In this document: piece after piece, positions 58,734 through 64,000 of the stretch
Layout of the letters: every line of letters begins with the position of its first letter
Numbering within the stretch: the stretch's first letter is position 1
Source: Oopsacas minuta
Lineage: Eukaryota; Porifera; Hexactinellida; Lyssacinosida; Leucopsacidae
NCBI GenBank assembly: GCA_024704765.1
Contig: JAKMXF010000319.1
Span: forward strand, 186,001-250,000
Direction of reading: 5' to 3'
Length of the DNA stretch: 64,000 bases
Made by a program: the position numbers and the translations under genes
The notes under the pieces: model-generated
What the model saw: only the letters and a program-made list of their open reading frames with translations
Told to the model about the DNA's origin: nothing
The model's database searches: none

Positions 58734-58767
58734 TACATTGTCTCTAACGACACTGTAATCTATATTA

Positions 58768-58810
58768 TTAAATGCCTAGGTAGACAGATATTGTCTACCT
58801 AAGCATTTAA
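58768..58810. repeat. 19-bp stem hairpin built from the 46-bp repeat word
   Basis: Arms 58768-58786 and 58792-58810 pair with one mismatch around a 5-base loop. The arm contains ATGCCTAGGTAGACA, the same word as the tandem repeat at 50836-50987. Confidence 0.8.
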
Positions 58811-59196
58811 ATGAACTTATGCAGTCATCTATATTTGCTTGAAAATACTTACAGAGATGGTATTAACATTGATATGATGTGTTTCCCTTAACGGCATTAC
58901 CTTGTTGTCACATCATATCATACTTATAATCTCAACTTGTAAATTCCAACAGGTTCTTGATAACTATCTATATTATTCAATCTCAATCGTTGTTTGTTTG
59001 TCCGTTGTTAAGGAAAGGATTTACGGTATGTCTATCTGCCTCCACATATAGAGCAATGTGTGTTCGTCGGTAAATCCATGAAGTTACAGCCCCCCGCCCA
59101 CTCAAAATGGTCACGGAACGCCCCTGAGTGGTCACCCTAGTTAACTGTCTCGTAACCATTCTCGTTTTTAGTCTTATTTATCTTTCAGATGATATA

Positions 59197-59661
59197 CAGT
59201 AGACTCCGCTTAATAGAGCCACGGATTAACAGAACCATACAAATAGTGTAATTACTCTGGTTTATTAATCGGGTCCAGAAGACCTCCTCCCCAGTGTTCC
59301 CCCTAAGCGTTTTGACCGGCCGGCTGGACGCCCAAAACGCCAATTTGGCATTCCGACGGCTGGTCAATTCGGATCTGCAGCCGATCAAGAAAAATTGAGT
59401 AGATTTTATTAGTATAGGCATAGGCTTAACAGCTATTAATATAATAATATACGACATAAATTCAGTGATTTTCGGCAATATCGATGTTGAGTTTCATTTG
59501 TATGTTCTGAATAGTGTCGTAATCTCCAGCAGGAACTTTGCCGCAATTAGATAGTTTTCGGCCGATAAAACAGGCCATGAGGCCGACCAAATGTGACCCA
59601 TAACTTGGCTTAGGGGGAACACTGCTCCTCCCGATGTGACCTTATTAAGCGAAGTCTACTG
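59197..59661. mobile_element. 465-bp pogo-like MITE
   Basis: Flanked by TA. Ends CAGTAGACTCCGCTTAATA and the inverted CAGTAGACTTCGCTTAATA differ at one position. The interior includes unrelated-looking sequence (59300-59640) and has no transposase. Confidence 0.8.
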
Positions 59662-60035
59662 TATCCTAAATAATCTCAAATTTGGTTCAAGCGAATCATG
59701 ATTGGTTGATTTCTAAATGACTAATTCATGAATTATTCAGAAAATTAATGAAAATTCATATTTAGATAATCGATATAAAAATTCTCATTTTATTCCAACA
59801 GAAATATCCGGTGGGGTAGATGAAGAGTTAAGTATCCATTTGTAAGCCGATTTATCTAACCCCTCTTATAGTGATGGAAATTTTGAGTAATTCATAGTTT
59901 GAATAATTCATAATTCATTACCATTTTCAATGAATTATTCAAGTAAGGTTGATCTTTGTGGGTAGAAAATTACCCCTATGCTCGAGCCGCACTCCCAGTT
60001 TGTCCAATGGATATTGTTCTTTCTTAGTTCATATA

Positions 60036-60337
60036 CAGTGAAACCTGCTTAACGGTCACCTGCACATGACGGCCAACTTAATAAAGTCTCGTGTATCAAT
60101 TTTCAATAGAAATCAACCTCTATATACAGGGCTCTCAACCTGGAAACTTTTCAAATCGTGAGTGTGCAATTTTGTATTAGTTTTCTGTGAAAAGACCAGG
60201 GATTCTGCAGTATTTGTAGACCCGAAATCGTGAGACTCACAACGAGATGGTGAGAGCCCTGTATATAGCGGCCAGCAATACATAACAACCACTCTTGGTG
60301 AGTCTCTTTCGGTGGCCGTTATAGACAGGTTTGACTG
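60036..60337. mobile_element. GGCCAC-family pogo-like MITE with a nested insertion
   Basis: Flanked by TA. The left end CAGTGAAACCTGCTTAACGG pairs imperfectly with the right end (inverted CAGTCAAACCTGTCTATAAC). It is interrupted by a second element at 60127-60261. It ends about 40 bases upstream of the whirlin-like start codon. Confidence 0.8.
60127..60261. mobile_element. Nested 135-bp inverted-repeat element
   Basis: Ends CAGGGCTCTCA and TGAGAGCCCTG are complementary, flanked on both sides by TATATA, and lie within the host element's CTATATAGCGGCC word. Confidence 0.8.
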
Positions 60338-60377
60338 TATGTCTCATTTCTCTATTTTCCTTTGAATTAGTATATGA

Positions 60378-63300
60378 ATGTCACAATTCAAATACTTGAC
60401 CGCCTCTCCAACATTTGACGAGCTAATATTCGGTCTATCTCTCCATCTAAATGACATAGAACAGCAACACTTCCACTTAGCATACAACAAATATCAAAAA
60501 GACAGAAGTATAATTGAATTCGTTGATGCTCTTGTTCCTCTATTCACTACAGGTCCCAGACGTACTCTCATTAATCCTATTCGTAAGATATTGAAACCAG
60601 TAGATGTTCCTAAGTATAATCAGCTACTTGTACGTCACGGGTATCTCACTACACGTAAGCCACTGAGTATGAAGTTACAGGAACATTATGATGCTAAGCA
60701 GAGAGCTCAGACACTACCGAGGAATATAGGTACAATAGACCCTCGCCAATCCGAACAGGTCATAAAGAGAATCCAACTTTTGGAAAATGTTCTAAAATAT
60801 TCTAAAATAACTATTCATGTCCAATTTTACTGTGGACAAATACTTACTCCTATATAAGCATCTTGTCAGCCTCTTCATCGTTGTACAACTTTCGAAACAT
60901 TGTCCCCCAGATCCTATAGTATTCTTTCTATGCATTCGCTAATCCAAACGAATTATTTTGCAATTGGAGCTGTGCTGTTCGGATTAGCGGGGATTTATTG
61001 GACTGTATATTTATGTAGGATCAAGGCTACATACCTTTTTCCATTGGGAATTATTCGATTCATAAAAATTACTCAAGATACCAGCAAATATTCAATTTCC
61101 AAATGAATCACTAAGATCGGTTTGATTATGCAATTTTAATACACTAAATCAGTCCAAATCAAATATTCTGTGTTTGACAGATTCGGAAGTTTTCGTATGA
61201 AATAATTTAAGGTTAGTCCGATGCCTATGTCCAGATTGCTATTCAGTTGGCTTGTTTCAAAGATCAGAAAGAATTTGCTCTGACTTTTGAGTCTGGCTTA
61301 ACAAGGCTGTTTAAACTAGGACGGACAGAAGCTATACATTTTCAAATGTATAATCAAGCAGAACCAATTTTTTTGAAATTATTTATGTAAAATTCCAAAA
61401 AATTACTTACCTGATTCTATGTACCTACTTTTAGCAGCCAAAAAATGATTTTATTGGCAAATCAATGTGTGATAGAAAACCGTAAGTACTTTCTACTGAA
61501 CCTATTTTTGAACCTCTAGCATCAAATTGTCCTCGTTATGACCGTTTAAAGTAATACCGTGGAAGTTCGAAGTGCATACCTTCCCCTCGAAAAGCTGGAA
61601 GATGAGTATCTCGAAATTTGTTAAGTTTCAAATTTCGGACATTTTACTTGATTCTATCTCCAGGATTCGGGTCATGGTGACACTTCCCTGAGGGTCCTAT
61701 AATTTCCAGGCTTATATCTTGTAATCTCATATTGCGATCAAGTGTCGCCCCCGCGAGTAGCCAACATTTCATTAAAACGGCTTTTCCCTGTACCTTCGAT
61801 TTATTTTATTTATTCAACTGACTAGCTACTGACTCCTTGCTTTCCAAGGTGAGGTTTTTATTATACAAATTATCTTACTGCCCCTTTATTGTCGTATTTA
61901 GCTAATTCCATGACTTTCTATTCATGAACTTGATCACTAATTTGAATCATGGATTAATTCCAAGGTTGCGACCGAATACTATCAGTATTTGGTTAGGCTA
62001 TTATTCATGAATACTGATATTTGGTTCAAGCGGTTTCAACCTTAATTTATTCGGTGGTTCCCAACCTAGGATACATTCACCCATTGGTTTTCCGCGGGAG
62101 ACTGTAGGGTGTCCACAAGATCTATCGTAATCTATGGAAGACAGCAGAGTAGCCAGGCATTTGTTTAAGGTGGTTGCGAGCAGTGGTGAATTGTATCCAG
62201 CAATTAGTAATTTTTGTCAAGTAACTCGAGAAATGATTAATTATATCATAGTTTCTCTTTAATCAGAAATTTACTTCATTAAATATCCAGTACCATTTTA
62301 CTATTATATATTTATATTTATCCGAACAAGTTCTGATAATGCACGCCACTTTGGCTACGTCTCTGATGGAAGAGGTCCACAGAATGTTTTAAAATTTGTA
62401 TAGGCGGCCCACTTGTAAAAAGGGTTGGTCGTTTGGCAACCGCTGGATTAATTGAAGTGCATTCAATGGGATACAGTGGATACACCATATAAGAGTATAC
62501 TACAGTGGAGTCTCTGTATAATAAACACGTCGGGAACATGATATCTGTCTGTTGTAGAGAATTGTCCTCTCCTCGGAGACTGCTTAAGTAGTAATTACAT
62601 GCTTTTTGAGTGTCCGTTTTGAGAGACTCTACTGTATATTCCAAGATATTTGATTTATTATCTTTGGTCCTGAAATATCATATTAGTAAGATTGAAATAT
62701 CAAAGAAATCAGCCAATTTGATATATTTAATCAAGTTTTTTGAATTCTACATACTTTCATTTGATGAACACGATAAATATATAGTTATGTGACTTCTCAG
62801 AATTTCGAATTCACGTTCAAAATTTCATATCATAAATCATTTCTTAACAACTAACAAACTAACAAACAGATAAACAAACATCAATTAGTTTGCACAAATA
62901 TAGATATTTATCCATGGTTCATTTAATAGGATCGAGTACACCAGTAGATGGTGGCATCAAGAAGATAACCCTGAAGAGAGACAGCTTAGGAGATCTAGGA
63001 TTCAGTATTAGAGGAGGAGCAGAGTATCATCTTGGTATTTTCATATCCTGGGTTGATGCAGGATCTGCCGCAGCTAAGAGCGGACTTGTTGTTGGAGATC
63101 AGATACTACAGGTATAGTAGAACCTCTTTATGTGATGATTTTCGACACGTCCCCCCCACAAAGCGTTCGTATCATTGGCGTAACGCTCGTAGCCTATTTC
63201 TTGTCAGAGCGCCTCGTTAGTTATTCCTAGACTAACATTACAGTTGAACCAATATATCTAATAAGAATTAATAAGAGCATTTTTGTCTATCCAATGAGAA

Positions 63301-64000
63301 ATACCACAGACATCTAGAATACTCGCACACGTGGCTCGAAAAGAGTTGGGAAAAACTGGAGCTGATTTAGTATCGAGGTACCTACCATAAAACTGTATAC
63401 GTTGCACACAATCTAACCCTACAAACTATTTCCAGACCAAAATGACGTCATCCTGATTGCTACTGCTAATGTATCAGAAAAATGCTCCCAATTTTACAGT
63501 TCTGTAAATAGTTTAATTAATACATTTACAGTCACAACATTTTACCATGGGGTTTAAGGATGTTTTCAAACAAAATATCAATATTTTGTTATAATAATAT
63601 TCGAATGTCCCAGAGATATAACTCTTTTTGAGTCATGCGTTCGTGGAAATGTTTATACAGATCCGGCATATGCCAGTAAAATGCCTGCCTTACCGCTCCG
63701 ACAATTAAGTCCTGGAAGCTATTAGCGAACTCCCACGTGACCAAAATATTATTTAATAATACAGAGACTTAAGTTAATACGAACCCTACGAGAATTATAT
63801 TATTTGCCAGCGACTTGGTTCTTTCATTGTAAGAAAATTTTCAAAAAATACCTGACCCTGACTGTTCTATGACTATTTATTCTAGGTGAACGGGGCTAGC
63901 TTTGAAGGTATCTCCCATTCCCGTGCAGTCCAACATCTCCGGAAAGCTCAACGTCTCCGAATAGTAGTATTGAACTCCCAGAGATTCCCCGTTGCTAAGC
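60378..64000 (+). CDS. Whirlin/PDZD7-like HN-PDZ scaffold protein, 5' part
   Basis: Exons 60378-60729, 62930-63111 and 63886 to beyond the window join in frame. Residues ~10-90 form a harmonin-N-like helical domain (NDIEQQHFHLAYNKYQ, then LINPIRKILKPVDVPKYNQLL, equivalent to LLPMLRLVIPRSDQLLFDQY in whirlin). A complete PDZ domain follows from ~125: ITLKRDSLGDLGFSIRGG (carboxylate loop LGFSIRGG), SAAAKSGLVVGDQILQV and SHSRAVQHLRKAQRL. The HN-PDZ order matches whirlin, PDZD7 and harmonin, scaffolds of stereocilia, ciliary and microvillar links. Which of the three is closest cannot be told from the part seen. The 5' ATG overlaps an upstream out-of-frame ATG four bases before it. Further PDZ domains are expected to the right. 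Confidence 0.85.
60730..62929 (+). other. Whirlin-like intron 1
   Basis: 2.2-kb GT-AG intron with a complete MITE at 62503-62634 and an inverted GTTTG-type repeat at 62845-62890. No extra exon is needed between the HN and PDZ domains, though a linker exon cannot be excluded. Confidence 0.6.
62503..62634. mobile_element. Complete 132-bp pogo-like MITE in whirlin-like intron 1
   Basis: Flanked by TA. Ends CAGTGGAGTCTCT and AGAGACTCTACTG pair with one mismatch. No coding capacity. Confidence 0.8.
63112..63885 (+). other. Whirlin-like intron 2
   Basis: 774-bp GT-AG intron splitting the PDZ domain after QILQ. It begins with a MITE-like word (GTAGAACCTCTTTATG). Nothing else is seen. Confidence 0.6.

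Larger units (their letters stand above)
58734..60035. other. Intergenic region with hairpin and MITE
   Basis: Contents are a 19-bp hairpin (58768-58810), a repeat shared with 51000-51130, a GTTTGTTTG repeat (58972-59035) and a 465-bp MITE. No gene is recognised. Confidence 0.55.

Overview
This is animal nuclear DNA. It is AT-rich, genes are split by GT-AG introns, intergenic space is full of short inverted-repeat elements, and several genes are animal-specific (SBK-type kinase, cramped SANT protein, whirlin-like HN-PDZ protein, TRAF-like proteins, ApoL-like protein). The divergence of the proteins, the mostly compact genes and the element types suggest a marine, early-branching invertebrate. 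A sponge, perhaps a glass sponge, is my best guess. That is inference, not a match I could test.

Layout. 0-16 kb: PMPCB (mitochondrial processing peptidase beta, 3 exons), a 1347-residue protein with about six PH domains and a ladder of YDxP motifs (2 exons), and a cramped/CRAMP1 homologue (3 exons). 16-23 kb: a MITE-rich stretch, an ApoL-like gene, a decayed coding region of unknown family, and a single-exon POT/SLC15-type transporter. 23-35 kb: a tandem array of TRAF-like genes (two intact, one deleted relic), then a sugar-transporter-like MFS gene with a broken paralogue, the pair flanked by 446-bp direct repeats. 36-44 kb: an SBK1-like kinase (3 exons), a sarcosine/pipecolate-oxidase-like flavoenzyme, and a DNase I-like gene that is frameshifted and lacks key catalytic residues. 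44.6-58.7 kb: two L-amino-acid-oxidase-like genes as arms of a 2.63-kb inverted duplication about 8.8 kb apart. Each copy carries its own single-base homopolymer frameshifts. A single-exon gene resembling a bacterial family lies between them. 60-64 kb: the 5' part of a whirlin/PDZD7-like scaffold gene, running off the right edge.

No operon logic applies, and most neighbours are unrelated housekeeping, cytoskeletal and chromatin genes. The 17-58 kb part is rich in duplicated, fast-changing accessory genes (TRAF-like, ApoL-like, FAD oxidases, DNase-like, transporters). That mix would suit innate defence or metabolite handling, but the link is only suggestive. Recurrent features are TA-flanked pogo/Tigger-like MITEs (at least seven with both ends visible, one with another element nested inside) and several genes whose start codon directly follows a 3' splice-site-like AG.
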